Assembly: GCA_902513515.1 (NCBI GenBank)
Contig: CABXNE010000004.1
Location: 1-61,611 of the forward strand
Direction of reading: 5' to 3'
From: an uncultured SAR86 cluster bacterium
GTDB taxonomy: Bacteria > Pseudomonadota > Gammaproteobacteria > Magnimaribacterales > D2472
Length of the DNA stretch: 61,611 nt
Shown piece by piece: positions 43,236 through 53,028 of this stretch. The position numbers were made by a program, and so were the translations under genes. How positions within the stretch are numbered: position 1 is the first letter of the stretch; each line of letters opens with the position of its first letter. Below the pieces are notes generated by a model that was not told the origin of the DNA, did not search any database, and was given only the letters and a program-made list of their open reading frames with translations.

Positions 43236-44368
43236 GGAAGTTGGGCGATACAAATGTCTGCAATAAGACAGTCGCTCTAAGAGTTGATTTAAATGTTCCT
43301 GTAAAAGATGGTAAAGTTCTGGACGATTCAAGAATTATTGCAATCATCCCAACCCTTGAATATCTTAAAAAACAAAAATCAAAAACAGTTTTAATTTCAC
43401 ATTTTGGCAGACCTGAGCCAGGAATTATTGATGAAAAATTTTCATTACTTCCTGTGGCTAAAAGACTCGAAAAAATTTTTAATACAAAGGTCCCATTATT
43501 TCAATCATTGAATGAAGTTAATTTTGATAGCGATATCTCTTTAATCGAAAATATTCGATTCTTGCCAGGTGAGGTTAATAATGACCCAGATCTTTCTGGC
43601 CAACTCTCTAATTTAGCTGATGTATTTGTTTTTGATGCTTTTGGAACATCCCATCGTTCTCATGCTTCAACTTTTGGTGCAATCAAATCATCTCAAGTAT
43701 CTTGTGCCGGACTTTTATTAGAAGAGGAGGCTGATGCATTATCAAAAGCAATGCATTCTGAAGAAACTCCAACTTTATCTATTGTAGGGGGTTCAAAAGT
43801 GTCTTCAAAATTAGAAGTTATTAAAAGTCTTTTACATGTCTCAAACGAAGTGTTGACTGGAGGCGGCATTACAAATACTTTTTTAAAAGCGAGTGGAAAT
43901 AATATAGGGACCTCGCTTTGTGAGGATTCCATGATTGAGCATGCCAAAGAGCTACTTGCTACCTCTAAAATATTATTGCCGGAAGAAGTTGTGGTGAGCA
44001 AAAGCATTGAATCAATTGAGTCAAGGGTGTGTGGAATCGATGGTGTCGAAGATGATGAGATGATACTTGATCAAATTCTAAGCCCAAAAGCCTCTGAAAA
44101 GATTTCTAATGCAGAGAAAATTATTTGGAATGGACCTGTTGGTGTATTTGAAAAAGAACCTTTCTCAAAAGGCACCCAAGAACTTGCTGAGTCAATTGCG
44201 TCCTCAAATGCTTATAGTTTGGCTGGAGGAGGGGAAACTCTTTTGGCCATTAAAATGTTTATAGATAAGAGCCATATCTCATATTGCTCAACTGGTGGCG
44301 GTGCTTTTCTTGAATTTATGGAGGGAAAAGCGCTACCATCATTGTCTGCTTTAGGCTTTAAATTTTGA
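43232..44368 (+). CDS. pgk: Phosphoglycerate kinase (GTG start, GTGA overlap with tkt)
   Basis: VALRVDLNVPVKDGKV, ISHFGRP, WNGPVGVFEKEPFSKGT, STGGGAFLEFMEGK. Confidence 0.97.
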   Translation: MRKLGDTNVCNKTVALRVDLNVPVKDGKVLDDSRIIAIIPTLEYLKKQKSKTVLISHFGRPEPGIIDEKFSLLPVAKRLEKIFNTKVPLFQSLNEVNFDSDISLIENIRFLPGEVNNDPDLSGQLSNLADVFVFDAFGTSHRSHASTFGAIKSSQVSCAGLLLEEEADALSKAMHSEETPTLSIVGGSKVSSKLEVIKSLLHVSNEVLTGGGITNTFLKASGNNIGTSLCEDSMIEHAKELLATSKILLPEEVVVSKSIESIESRVCGIDGVEDDEMILDQILSPKASEKISNAEKIIWNGPVGVFEKEPFSKGTQELAESIASSNAYSLAGGGETLLAIKMFIDKSHISYCSTGGGAFLEFMEGKALPSLSALGFKF

Positions 44369-44381
44369 AAAGGAGAAAAAC

Positions 44382-45395
44382 ATGTCATTAAATACACTAG
44401 AAGAAATAGCCAATTATATTGTGTCAGATGGAAAAGGAATTCTTGCCGCTGATGAAAGCAACCCAACTTGTGGCAAGCGTTTTGATTCTATTGGTGTTGA
44501 ATCTACAGAAACTAACAGACGTGATTACAGAGAGATGCTATTCAGAGCTAGTGGGATGCAAGGCAACATAGGCGGCGTTATTTTATTTGATGAAACAATT
44601 AGACAGAGTGCTGAAGATGGCACGCTATTGGTTGAATTAATTAAAAATCAAGGAGCTTTGCCTGGCATTAAAGTTGATAAGGGCCTAGCCCCATTAGAAT
44701 CTTCTCCAGAGGAAACGGTTACTCAAGGTCTGGATGGGCTTGATGAGAGATGTAAAGAATATCTTTCACTCGGAGCAAAATTCACTAAGTGGAGAGCAGT
44801 TATCAAAATATCTGAGAGTTTGCCAACAGATGAGTGCATTGAAGCAAATATGAAGGCATTAGCCAAATACGCGAAGATTGTTCAAAACAATAATATGGTT
44901 CCTATGGTAGAGCCAGAAGTTTTAATGGATGGAACTCATACAATTGATCAATGCTATGAGGTAACTAGCAAATCTTTAAAATCACTTTTTGAATGTTTAA
45001 AGGATGAAGGAGTTAATATTGCTGGTACTATCCTAAAACCAAATATGGTGACCTCTGGATCAACTGCAGAGAGCCAAGCATCAGTTCAAGAAGTGGCTGA
45101 GATGACTGTTAAATGTCTTAATGAGAATGTTCCCTCATATCTTCCAGGTGTAACTTTTCTTTCAGGTGGTCAATCTGATGTTGATGCTACTGCTCATTTA
45201 GATGCGATGAATAAGATCGGTGGGTTTCCGTGGAAGTTAAGCTTCTCCTATGGAAGAGCTTTACAGCAACCATCTTTAAAAGCTTGGCTTGGCAAGGAAG
45301 AAAATATTTCTCTGGCTCAAAATGCTCTTTCTCATAGGGCGTTAATGAACAAGCTTGCCGCAAATGGTGCTTGGAATTTAGGCCTAGAAAACTAA
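44382..45395 (+). CDS. fba: Class I fructose-bisphosphate aldolase
   Basis: GKGILAADESNPTCGKRF, GTILKPNMVTSG Schiff-base region, FLSGGQSDVDATAHL. Confidence 0.93.
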   Translation: MSLNTLEEIANYIVSDGKGILAADESNPTCGKRFDSIGVESTETNRRDYREMLFRASGMQGNIGGVILFDETIRQSAEDGTLLVELIKNQGALPGIKVDKGLAPLESSPEETVTQGLDGLDERCKEYLSLGAKFTKWRAVIKISESLPTDECIEANMKALAKYAKIVQNNNMVPMVEPEVLMDGTHTIDQCYEVTSKSLKSLFECLKDEGVNIAGTILKPNMVTSGSTAESQASVQEVAEMTVKCLNENVPSYLPGVTFLSGGQSDVDATAHLDAMNKIGGFPWKLSFSYGRALQQPSLKAWLGKEENISLAQNALSHRALMNKLAANGAWNLGLEN

Positions 45396-45406
45396 GCCTC
45401 ATTCTT

Positions 45407-45844
45407 TTGCAAGCTTTAGCTCAGCGAGTATCATCTGCAAAGATATATATTGACTCTAAGACCTATTCTTCAATTAATAAGGGAATCTTGGCCTACGTCT
45501 GCTTTGAAAAAGATGATAGCGAAGAGGCTATCGAAAAATTTATATCTAAAATTATCAATTTTTCTTTTTTTCAAGTAGATAGCAGCATGATGGCTGCAAG
45601 TTTAAGGGAGATAAACGGAGAATTGATGATTGTTAGTCAATTTACTTTGTCTGCTGTAACGGATAAAGGCAACAAACCTAGCTTTCATAGAGCAGCAAGC
45701 ACTAAAAAAGCTAATTATCTTTATGACTTATTGATAGAAAGGCTTAATGAATGCCCTATACATTGTCAGTCAGGGGTGTTTGGATCTGATATGGATATTC
45801 ATTGTGTTAATGCTGGGCCTGTAACTTTTTCATTTAAGATATGA
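45407..45844 (+). CDS. dtd: D-aminoacyl-tRNA deacylase (start inferred as TTG 45407)
   Basis: QRVSSAKIYIDS, MIVSQFTLSAVTDKGNKPSFHRAA, NAGPVTFSF. Confidence 0.88.
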   Translation: MQALAQRVSSAKIYIDSKTYSSINKGILAYVCFEKDDSEEAIEKFISKIINFSFFQVDSSMMAASLREINGELMIVSQFTLSAVTDKGNKPSFHRAASTKKANYLYDLLIERLNECPIHCQSGVFGSDMDIHCVNAGPVTFSFKI

Positions 45845-45848
45845 GTTT

Positions 45849-47021
45849 ATGAGCAATCAATTAGACAGTTTTGCAACAGAAGTGGATACATGGATTGAAG
45901 AAAATTGTCCTAAATCAATCAGAACACCGATGCCTGTTACTGAACAAGTTTGGGCCTCTTCTGAGATTAAATTTCCCACTGCTGATTCTAAGATCTGGTT
46001 TGATGCAATGGTATCCAAGGGATGGTGTACACCAGAATGGCCGGTTGAATATGGAGGCGGAGGTTTATCTTTTGAAGAAGCAAAAATTTTACGAAGTCGC
46101 TTAAAATTTTTTGGATGCAGGCCTGCTCAGATTAATTTTGGCATTTCGATGTTAGGACCTGTGATTTTAGAGTTCGGCACTGACGATCAAAAAAAAGAAT
46201 TTTTACCAAAAATTTCAAGAGGTGAGATTTGGTGGTGTCAGGGATTCTCTGAGCCAGGGGCTGGATCAGATTTAGCTAATGTCTCGACCTCAGCAGAACT
46301 TAAGGGCAATAAGTACATAATAAACGGATCAAAAATTTGGACATCTGAAGCTAATAAAGCTGATTGGATGTATTGTTTAGTTAGAACAGCCAAAACAGAA
46401 AAGAAACAAGCTGGCATATCTTTTGTCCTATTAAATTTAAAGCAACCTAACATAGAGATTAAACCCATTAAGCTTCTGAGTGGCCAATCCCCCTTTTGCC
46501 AAGTTTTTTTTGATGATGTTATGGCCAGTGAGTCCCATAGAATTTCTAATGAAAATGATGGCTGGAAAGTGGCAAAGAGACTCCTTGAATTTGAGAGGAC
46601 CATGATGGCAGATCTTGGAAGTGAGGGAGCTGTTGATATTGAACCAATAAAAATTTATAAAAATAGCGATGCTTCAAATGCCCCCGGGCAACTTAAACTG
46701 CATAAAAAAATCATTAAACACGAAATGCGAAATCATCTAATTGATTTAACCATGGGAAGAACGGCTATTGAGTCAAAGAGCGGCTTTTCTCCTGCAGCAC
46801 TTACATTGAAATATATCAGCACAGAGGAGACTCAGGCTAGATGGGAGCTCAATGTTGCCAGTCTTGGTGCTGGAGGCCTGGAAATTGTTGGAAAAAGCCA
46901 AGGACCAAAACAAGAAATTGCTAAGTCCTTTTTCTATTCTAAGGCGTATACTATCGCTGGAGGAAGCTCAGAGGTTCAATTGAACATCATTGCAAAACAT
47001 ATTTTAGGACTCCCATCATGA
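45849..47021 (+). CDS. Acyl-CoA dehydrogenase family protein
   Basis: WWCQGFSEPGAGSDLANVST, YTIAGGSSEVQLNIIAKHILGLP. Confidence 0.92.
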   Translation: MSNQLDSFATEVDTWIEENCPKSIRTPMPVTEQVWASSEIKFPTADSKIWFDAMVSKGWCTPEWPVEYGGGGLSFEEAKILRSRLKFFGCRPAQINFGISMLGPVILEFGTDDQKKEFLPKISRGEIWWCQGFSEPGAGSDLANVSTSAELKGNKYIINGSKIWTSEANKADWMYCLVRTAKTEKKQAGISFVLLNLKQPNIEIKPIKLLSGQSPFCQVFFDDVMASESHRISNENDGWKVAKRLLEFERTMMADLGSEGAVDIEPIKIYKNSDASNAPGQLKLHKKIIKHEMRNHLIDLTMGRTAIESKSGFSPAALTLKYISTEETQARWELNVASLGAGGLEIVGKSQGPKQEIAKSFFYSKAYTIAGGSSEVQLNIIAKHILGLPS

Positions 47022-47620
47022 CAATTAAAAAAATATCAGTATTTTGTGGTGCCCATCTTGGGAAATCACCAGATTATAAAATTGCCGCACAGCAAATTGG
47101 AAAAATGATGGCTGAGAAAGGTCTGGAAGTGATATTTGGAGGAGGCAATGTTGGCTTAATGAAAGTTGTTGCAGATACCGCCATTGAGAATGGCGGAAAA
47201 GCTACTGGCATTACATTAAAGTCACTTCATGAATTCGAGCTTACTAACCCCAATATTAATGAAACAATTATTACGCATTCTCTTTTTGAGAGAAAGGAAA
47301 AATTTTTAGATATGAGTGATGCCTTTATTGTTTTGCCTGGAGGGGTTGGCTCCATGGATGAGCTTCTAGAGGTGATGGTAAGCAATCAACTAGGAGGCAT
47401 TAATAAGCCTTTAGGCTTATTGAATATCAACGGTTACTACGATGGTTTTCTTAGTTGGTTAGAGCATTCTGTTGACGAGGAGTTTGTTTCTCTTGAAAAT
47501 CAAAACCAAATTCTTGTTAATAATGACCCAAAAGAATTATTAGATATGATTTTATCAGCTCAAATGCCCTCTTCAGAGGCTTGGATAGAAAGGCTGAATG
47601 TAGATTTTCCAAAAGACTAG
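47018..47620 (+). CDS. LOG family protein (lysine decarboxylase-like Rossmann fold)
   Basis: FCGAHLGKSPDY, FGGGNVGLMKVVADTA, LPGGVGSMDELLEVM. Confidence 0.9.
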   Translation: MTIKKISVFCGAHLGKSPDYKIAAQQIGKMMAEKGLEVIFGGGNVGLMKVVADTAIENGGKATGITLKSLHEFELTNPNINETIITHSLFERKEKFLDMSDAFIVLPGGVGSMDELLEVMVSNQLGGINKPLGLLNINGYYDGFLSWLEHSVDEEFVSLENQNQILVNNDPKELLDMILSAQMPSSEAWIERLNVDFPKD

Positions 47621-48333
47621 CTTTTTGGGTCTCGAGATACTAAAAGACCTATCTCAAAAAGAATCCACATAGGCACAGCTAAGAATAATTGAGAGAAAAT
47701 ATCTGGTGGCGTCAAAAACATTCCAATAACAAAAAAACCAATAATTAGATATGGCCTCATGGTTTTGATACGATCTTTTGATACTAATCCAGTAGTAATA
47801 ACTAGAAATGTTGCTATAGGAATTTCAAAAGCAAAACCAAAAGCAAAGAAAAGTTTTAACACAAAATCCAAATATTTGTTTATGTCTGTCATGACTTGGA
47901 TAGAGTCTGGAGCAGATGACATAAAAAAACTAAGGATGATAGGACTTACAACGAAATAAGCAAATGCAATGCCTGCGTAGAAAAGTACTATTGAAGAGAG
48001 AATTAAAGGGCCAACAAACGCCTTTTCTTTTTTGTATAACCCAGGAGAAATAAACCCCCACAGCTCTAGAAAAAAATAAGGCACCGATATGATCAAGGCC
48101 GAATAAATTGTAACCCTCAACGGTGCGAGAAATGGAGAGGCCACTTCAGTTGCAATCATAGTAGTGTCAGAGGGCATTATCTCTATTAATGGTGCTGAGA
48201 TAAAAGAATAAATGTAGTTAGTAAATGGCAAACAGCATACTAGGATTAATCCCGCAAACAAAAACATTCTAATTATTCTTGAGCGTAATTCTTTTAAATG
48301 CCCCATGAATGTCATGTCATTTGGATCGGCCAT
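47617..48333 (-). CDS. tatC: Sec-independent protein translocase TatC
   Basis: FMGHLKELRSRIIR, FLELWGFISPGLYKKEK, multi-TM. Confidence 0.96.
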   Translation of the reverse strand: MADPNDMTFMGHLKELRSRIIRMFLFAGLILVCCLPFTNYIYSFISAPLIEIMPSDTTMIATEVASPFLAPLRVTIYSALIISVPYFFLELWGFISPGLYKKEKAFVGPLILSSIVLFYAGIAFAYFVVSPIILSFFMSSAPDSIQVMTDINKYLDFVLKLFFAFGFAFEIPIATFLVITTGLVSKDRIKTMRPYLIIGFFVIGMFLTPPDIFSQLFLAVPMWILFEIGLLVSRDPKS

Positions 48334-48562
48334 CTTCTTCCTTTTTAAACTCTTCCATTTTTAGCTCATTAAAAATATCTTGCTTCAGATCTTCAGCACC
48401 AATATCCCTTTCAATGGATGATCTAAATTCAAAAAATTTGTTCTGGAATCTGGTAAAAGTTTTTATTATAGATTTTAAGAATCCTGGTAGCTGATCAGGG
48501 CCAATAACTACTATCCCAACCAGCAGGATAATTAGAATTTCAAGAAATCCAATCTGTAACAA
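48317..48562 (-). CDS. tatB: Sec-independent protein translocase TatB
   Basis: FLEILIILLVGIVVIGPDQLPGFLKSI. Confidence 0.9.
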   Translation of the reverse strand: MLQIGFLEILIILLVGIVVIGPDQLPGFLKSIIKTFTRFQNKFFEFRSSIERDIGAEDLKQDIFNELKMEEFKKEEDGRSK

Positions 48563-48565
48563 TTT

Positions 48566-48751
48566 TTATTGATCGTCTGATTTAGACTCAGAATCTTTGA
48601 CTGAGTCTTCATCTTTTATAGCTTTTTTAAATCCCTTAAGGCCTTCTCCCAGGTCTGAGCCCATGGTTCTGATTTTTTTGCCACCAAATAAAATTAATAT
48701 CACAGCCAATATGATTAATATTTGCCAAAAACTTATTCCACCTATTCCCAT
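48566..48751 (-). CDS. tatA: Sec-independent protein translocase TatA
   Basis: SFWQILIILAVILILFGGKKIRTMGSDLGEGLKGFKKA. Confidence 0.93.
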   Translation of the reverse strand: MGIGGISFWQILIILAVILILFGGKKIRTMGSDLGEGLKGFKKAIKDEDSVKDSESKSDDQ

Positions 48752-48767
48752 AATTAACTCCTGATCC

Positions 48768-50336
48768 TCATGCCAATATTGTTCCTATAAGAATCATAAT
48801 AATACCTATAAGTGTAAGTATAGTTAGATTTTGCCATTTTCGCTGATTTTGAAGACTAGCTTTAAGACTTTTAATGAGATCCGTATTTTTTTTCCCATCA
48901 TTTGCTATAAATTTTATGTTATCAAGCAAGTTAAAAATTTCACCCGGCAAAGAAGAGGCTTTATCTAGAATTTCGTAATGATTCTTCTCTAGAAATTCTT
49001 TAAGTTTTAGGGGGCTAAATTGCTTATCAATCCATTGATCAAGGTAGGGTTCAGCAAGACCCCAGAAATCAAGATCAGCATATATCTCCCTTCCCATTCC
49101 TTCTATGTGTATAAGTGTTTTTTGTAAAAGTATCAGAGAGGGCTGAACAGATAAACCAAATTGCCTTGTTGAATCAAATAAATAAAGCAATAAATTTCCA
49201 AATTCAATCTCTGATAGCGGCTTTTCAAAAATGGGCTCGCAGGTTGCTCTTAAGGTTTGTTCCAATTCCGCTTTGTTAGTTTGACTAGATACCCATCCAG
49301 CGCTTATGAATAACTCAGATAGTTTGTAGTAATCTTGTTTTAATGTTGCTTGCAACATTCTTGCTAAATTGTACTGATCATCTCTGCTAAGAGACCCAAC
49401 TATGGCGCAATCAATTGCTATATAACTTGGCCGATTAACATTAACTTTGCTAACAAAAATATTTCCAGGATGCATATCAGCATGGAAAAAATTATCTCTA
49501 AAAACTTGATCTAAAAATATCTTTACTCCATTTTCTGCAAGAATTTTTCTATCAATGCCAAGCTCATCGATCAAATGGGTATCTGTACATGCTATGCCAT
49601 CAATTTCTTCCAGCGTTAAAACATTTACTGTGGTTTGATCCCAAAACACTTTTGGAATAAATAATAAATCTGAATCAGAAAAGTTTTTCTTAGTAACTGC
49701 AGTATTCGCTGCCTCAACCTTTAAATCCAGTTCTTTAAAAATTGTTTTTTCATAATCATTAATAATATCTTTAAGTTTCAGCCTGTTACTTTCTTTGTAG
49801 AATAAGTTGATTAAAAAGCCTCCAGCTTTCATTACTCCCACATTCCTTTTAACTTGCTTATGAATTCCAGGCCTTAAAACTTTAATTACAACTCTCTCAG
49901 ATGTGCTTTTTAGCTTTGCTCTATGAACTTGAGCCAATGATGCAGCCGCTAATGGTGTATCCTCAAAATCCTCAAAAACATCATTAATTTCAATTTTTAG
50001 ACTTTTTTCAATTATTTCTTTAGCTTGTTTGGTTGAAAATGGACTGCATTGATCAGTCAAACCTTTTAAGTGAGAGGCTATTTCAATAGAGATAGCGTCT
50101 GTTCTTGTGGATAGCAATTGGCCAAATTTTATAAACATAGGGCCCAAGCTTTCTAAAAAATTTCTAATTCTTAAGCCATGAGGAATTTTTTGATTAATTT
50201 TAAAAAAAGGATTTAATAGCCCTATCGCTTTGATTGCAGCAGAGCTGCTGTTGTCAGTGGGTATATTTACAATGCCATACCTAAATGCTTGAAACAAAAT
50301 TTTAAAGCAATCTAGAATTGAAAGAAGAATATTCAT
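48768..50336 (-). CDS. ubiB: Ubiquinone biosynthesis regulatory kinase-like protein UbiB
   Basis: FIKFGQLLSTRTDAI, AAASLAQVHRA, FFHADMHPGNIFV. Confidence 0.95.
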   Translation of the reverse strand: MNILLSILDCFKILFQAFRYGIVNIPTDNSSSAAIKAIGLLNPFFKINQKIPHGLRIRNFLESLGPMFIKFGQLLSTRTDAISIEIASHLKGLTDQCSPFSTKQAKEIIEKSLKIEINDVFEDFEDTPLAAASLAQVHRAKLKSTSERVVIKVLRPGIHKQVKRNVGVMKAGGFLINLFYKESNRLKLKDIINDYEKTIFKELDLKVEAANTAVTKKNFSDSDLLFIPKVFWDQTTVNVLTLEEIDGIACTDTHLIDELGIDRKILAENGVKIFLDQVFRDNFFHADMHPGNIFVSKVNVNRPSYIAIDCAIVGSLSRDDQYNLARMLQATLKQDYYKLSELFISAGWVSSQTNKAELEQTLRATCEPIFEKPLSEIEFGNLLLYLFDSTRQFGLSVQPSLILLQKTLIHIEGMGREIYADLDFWGLAEPYLDQWIDKQFSPLKLKEFLEKNHYEILDKASSLPGEIFNLLDNIKFIANDGKKNTDLIKSLKASLQNQRKWQNLTILTLIGIIMILIGTILA

Positions 50337-50833
50337 TAATTTATTAAAACATGCTCAAGTCTATCAAGCCTTATCGAGATATCTCTAAAAGACTTAAGCA
50401 CCTTATTCGTTTCATTTTCTTCTGCTGAATATTTCTCTCTTTTTAATTCAGTAGAAATTAATTTTCTTAAAATCAATGCTGGGATATCTCCGAAATATTT
50501 GTAGATTAAAAGCTCTAAATCAATATCAATATTTGTTAAAACTCCTAATAGAATTAATGCGCTTTCTACGTCCCCTGAAATAGATTTTGTTGGAACCTGT
50601 ATATTAATTAATGCATTTAACGCTGTAAAAATATTCAGTCGCAGGGAAAAGTTTGGATTTGGATGCTCAAAGAAATTAATGCTTTCATTGCAATGATTCA
50701 AGGTAATAGAGAACCTTGAAATAGAATCTACTTCAATATTAAATTCAAGGGGATAAAGATTCTCAACTTTAATTAAAAACCCGGGAGACAAAGATTCTAT
50801 TTCTTGTAAAAATTTATTTAATGCTATGCCCAT
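50336..50833 (-). CDS. ubiJ: Ubiquinone biosynthesis accessory factor UbiJ (SCP2 domain)
   Basis: 165 aa between ubiE and ubiB; SCP2-like N-terminal domain. Confidence 0.8.
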   Translation of the reverse strand: MGIALNKFLQEIESLSPGFLIKVENLYPLEFNIEVDSISRFSITLNHCNESINFFEHPNPNFSLRLNIFTALNALINIQVPTKSISGDVESALILLGVLTNIDIDLELLIYKYFGDIPALILRKLISTELKREKYSAEENETNKVLKSFRDISIRLDRLEHVLIN

Positions 50834-50835
50834 GT

Positions 50836-51570
50836 TTATTTCGCTCGATGAATTGCAACAACACCGTTCACAAGATTGTAGAACTTACATTCATTGAAGC
50901 CTGAATCAAGAACCATACCCCTTAATGTTTCTTGATCAGGATGCATTCTTATAGACTCAGCTAGGTATTGATAGCTATCAGAATCATTGGCTAGAAGGCT
51001 GCCTAATTTAGGTATGATGTTAAATGAGTACCAATCATAAACCTTAGAAAAAAAAGAATTTGAAGGCTTAGAAAATTCTAAAATTAATAAGACCCCATCT
51101 GGTTTTAACACCCTTTTCATTTCTTTAAGCCCTTTTTGCTTATCGGTAAAATTGCGCAGCCCAAACCCAACAGTAACCAGATCAAAGGTTTTATCTTGAT
51201 AAGGAAGACTCTCCCCAGAGGCTAAAGCAAAATTGCAATTGTTAAAGAAGTTTTCGTTAATTGCACGATCTTTACCTAGAGCAAGCATTGATTCATTGAT
51301 ATCTGTTACATGGATTGATACAGATTTAAATTTTTTGTTAATTAATTTTGGAATATCAGCTGTGCCGCTTGCAATATCAAGAGCCACCGAGCCTTCACTT
51401 AAGTCAGAGAGTTCAATTAATATTTTTTTCCAAAGCCTATGCATGCCAAATGACATGGCATCATTCATTAAATCATATTCCTCAGCAACAGAATGAAAGA
51501 CCCCGCCAACATGATCAGCTTTTTTATTAACATCGACTTCTTTAAAGCCAAAATGTGTCTTCTCATTCAC
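50836..51570 (-). CDS. ubiE: Ubiquinone/menaquinone biosynthesis methyltransferase UbiE
   Basis: YDLMNDAMSFGMHRLWKK, ALDIASGTADI, FGLRNFTDKQKGLKEMKRVLKPDGVLLILEFS. Confidence 0.95.
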   Translation of the reverse strand: MNEKTHFGFKEVDVNKKADHVGGVFHSVAEEYDLMNDAMSFGMHRLWKKILIELSDLSEGSVALDIASGTADIPKLINKKFKSVSIHVTDINESMLALGKDRAINENFFNNCNFALASGESLPYQDKTFDLVTVGFGLRNFTDKQKGLKEMKRVLKPDGVLLILEFSKPSNSFFSKVYDWYSFNIIPKLGSLLANDSDSYQYLAESIRMHPDQETLRGMVLDSGFNECKFYNLVNGVVAIHRAK

Positions 51571-52457
51571 CTGCTGTTCTCTTGATTGCTTAAAAAGATA
51601 AAATTATTGTATCTACTTTCTTTAATATCGCCATTTTTCAATGCAGCTATAACTGTACACCCCTCATCAAGTTGATGAGAGCAATTTGGAAAAACGCACT
51701 TTAAAGAATGATTCATAATCTCTGGAAATCCCGATATGATTTCTTTTGGTTTTAAATGATCAATGTCGATGTCTCTAATTCCCGGAGAATCAATGATCTG
51801 CATTTCATCGATATTATAGAGAGTGGATACCGAGGTGGTATGAACACCTTGGTTATTAGAAAGGGCTTTCGATAATATTTTTTTACCGGTAATGGCTGAG
51901 GTTAAAGTCGATTTTCCAGAGCCAGAGTTACCAACAAATATCGTGGTCTTTTTTAAAAGATATTTTTTTAATTCATCAATATTTGTAAAATATTTTGCAG
52001 AAATTTGGAAAGTTTTTATTTCAATATCCTCATAGACTTTTTGAATTTCTTTAAATTCATCAATTTGTAATAGATCTATTTTATTAAAAATTATAAAAGG
52101 CTCTATCGAAGCATTTGCTGAGATTGTTATCCATTTATCGATAAACTCAAGATTGGTTTTGGGATTTTTAGTTACCAAAATACCAATATGTGAGATATTT
52201 GCAGCTATTGGTTTTTTTACTTTTCCCTTTGACTTATATAGAGTCGTGACTCTATCCAAAAGCTTTGTGACTAGTCCTTCAAAGCCATCATTGCTAGAAG
52301 TTATCTCTATTTCAACTAGATCGCCTACTACAAGATTAATTCTTCCTTTGATTTTACATTTAAATTCTTTGCCCCTTGATGCCACGCAACAGGAGTTTGA
52401 GTAGAACTCAACTATTTGACCAGTTTGAACTTTTATCATCTTGGGCTCAAAATACAC
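51567..52457 (-). CDS. rsgA: Ribosome small subunit-dependent GTPase A (start may be 52439)
   Basis: FVGNSGSGKSTLTSAI, GVHTTS, IIDSPGIRDI; C-terminal Cys/His zinc site CVFPNCSHQLDEGC. Confidence 0.93.
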   Translation of the reverse strand: MYFEPKMIKVQTGQIVEFYSNSCCVASRGKEFKCKIKGRINLVVGDLVEIEITSSNDGFEGLVTKLLDRVTTLYKSKGKVKKPIAANISHIGILVTKNPKTNLEFIDKWITISANASIEPFIIFNKIDLLQIDEFKEIQKVYEDIEIKTFQISAKYFTNIDELKKYLLKKTTIFVGNSGSGKSTLTSAITGKKILSKALSNNQGVHTTSVSTLYNIDEMQIIDSPGIRDIDIDHLKPKEIISGFPEIMNHSLKCVFPNCSHQLDEGCTVIAALKNGDIKESRYNNFIFLSNQENSR

Positions 52458-52481
52458 TATAGTTAAAATTTAACAAGATAT

Positions 52482-53027
52482 ATGTCTACTCAAAAATCAA
52501 ATCAAAACCTAATCTGGATTGATCTTGAGATGACTGGATTAGATCCAGACAAAGAGAGAATTATAGAAATTGCTACCATCATTACAGATAGTAATCTTAC
52601 CATTGTTGCAGAAGGTCCAAATTTGGTTATCAATCAACCCAAAGAACTTATTGAAAATATGGATGAATGGAATACTAAGCAGCATGGAAACTCAGGCCTA
52701 ATTAAATCAGTTCATGAAAGCAGTATTTCTGAACAGGCCGCAGAGATAGAAACTTTAGAGTTTATTTCAAAATATGTAGGAAACAAGAAGTCCCCAATGT
52801 GCGGAAATACGGTCTCTCATGATAGAAGGTTCTTGGCAAAATATATGCCCGGTTTAGAATCATATTTTCATTACAGGCATGTTGATGTTTCTTCAGTCAA
52901 AGAGTTAATTTCAAGGTGGATGAATGATGCTCAAACATACGAAAAAAAGGGTTCTCATAGAGCCAAAGATGATATTAAAGAATCCATAAATGAATTAAAG
53001 CTTTATAAGCAAATGCTGTTTGATTGA
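52482..53027 (+). CDS. orn: Oligoribonuclease
   Basis: LIWIDLEMTGLDPDKERIIEIATIITD, GNTVSHDRRFLAKYMP, HRAKDDIKESINEL. Confidence 0.97.
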   Translation: MSTQKSNQNLIWIDLEMTGLDPDKERIIEIATIITDSNLTIVAEGPNLVINQPKELIENMDEWNTKQHGNSGLIKSVHESSISEQAAEIETLEFISKYVGNKKSPMCGNTVSHDRRFLAKYMPGLESYFHYRHVDVSSVKELISRWMNDAQTYEKKGSHRAKDDIKESINELKLYKQMLFD

Positions 53028-53028
53028 G

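Noticed and set aside
46238-46603. 121-aa minus-strand ORF over acyl-CoA dehydrogenase
   Set aside because: Shadow ORF over a conserved FAD-enzyme core.
52462-52474. GTTAAAATTTAAC inverted repeat between rsgA and orn
   Set aside because: A/T-only core in AT-rich spacer; likely chance or ordinary promoter sequence.
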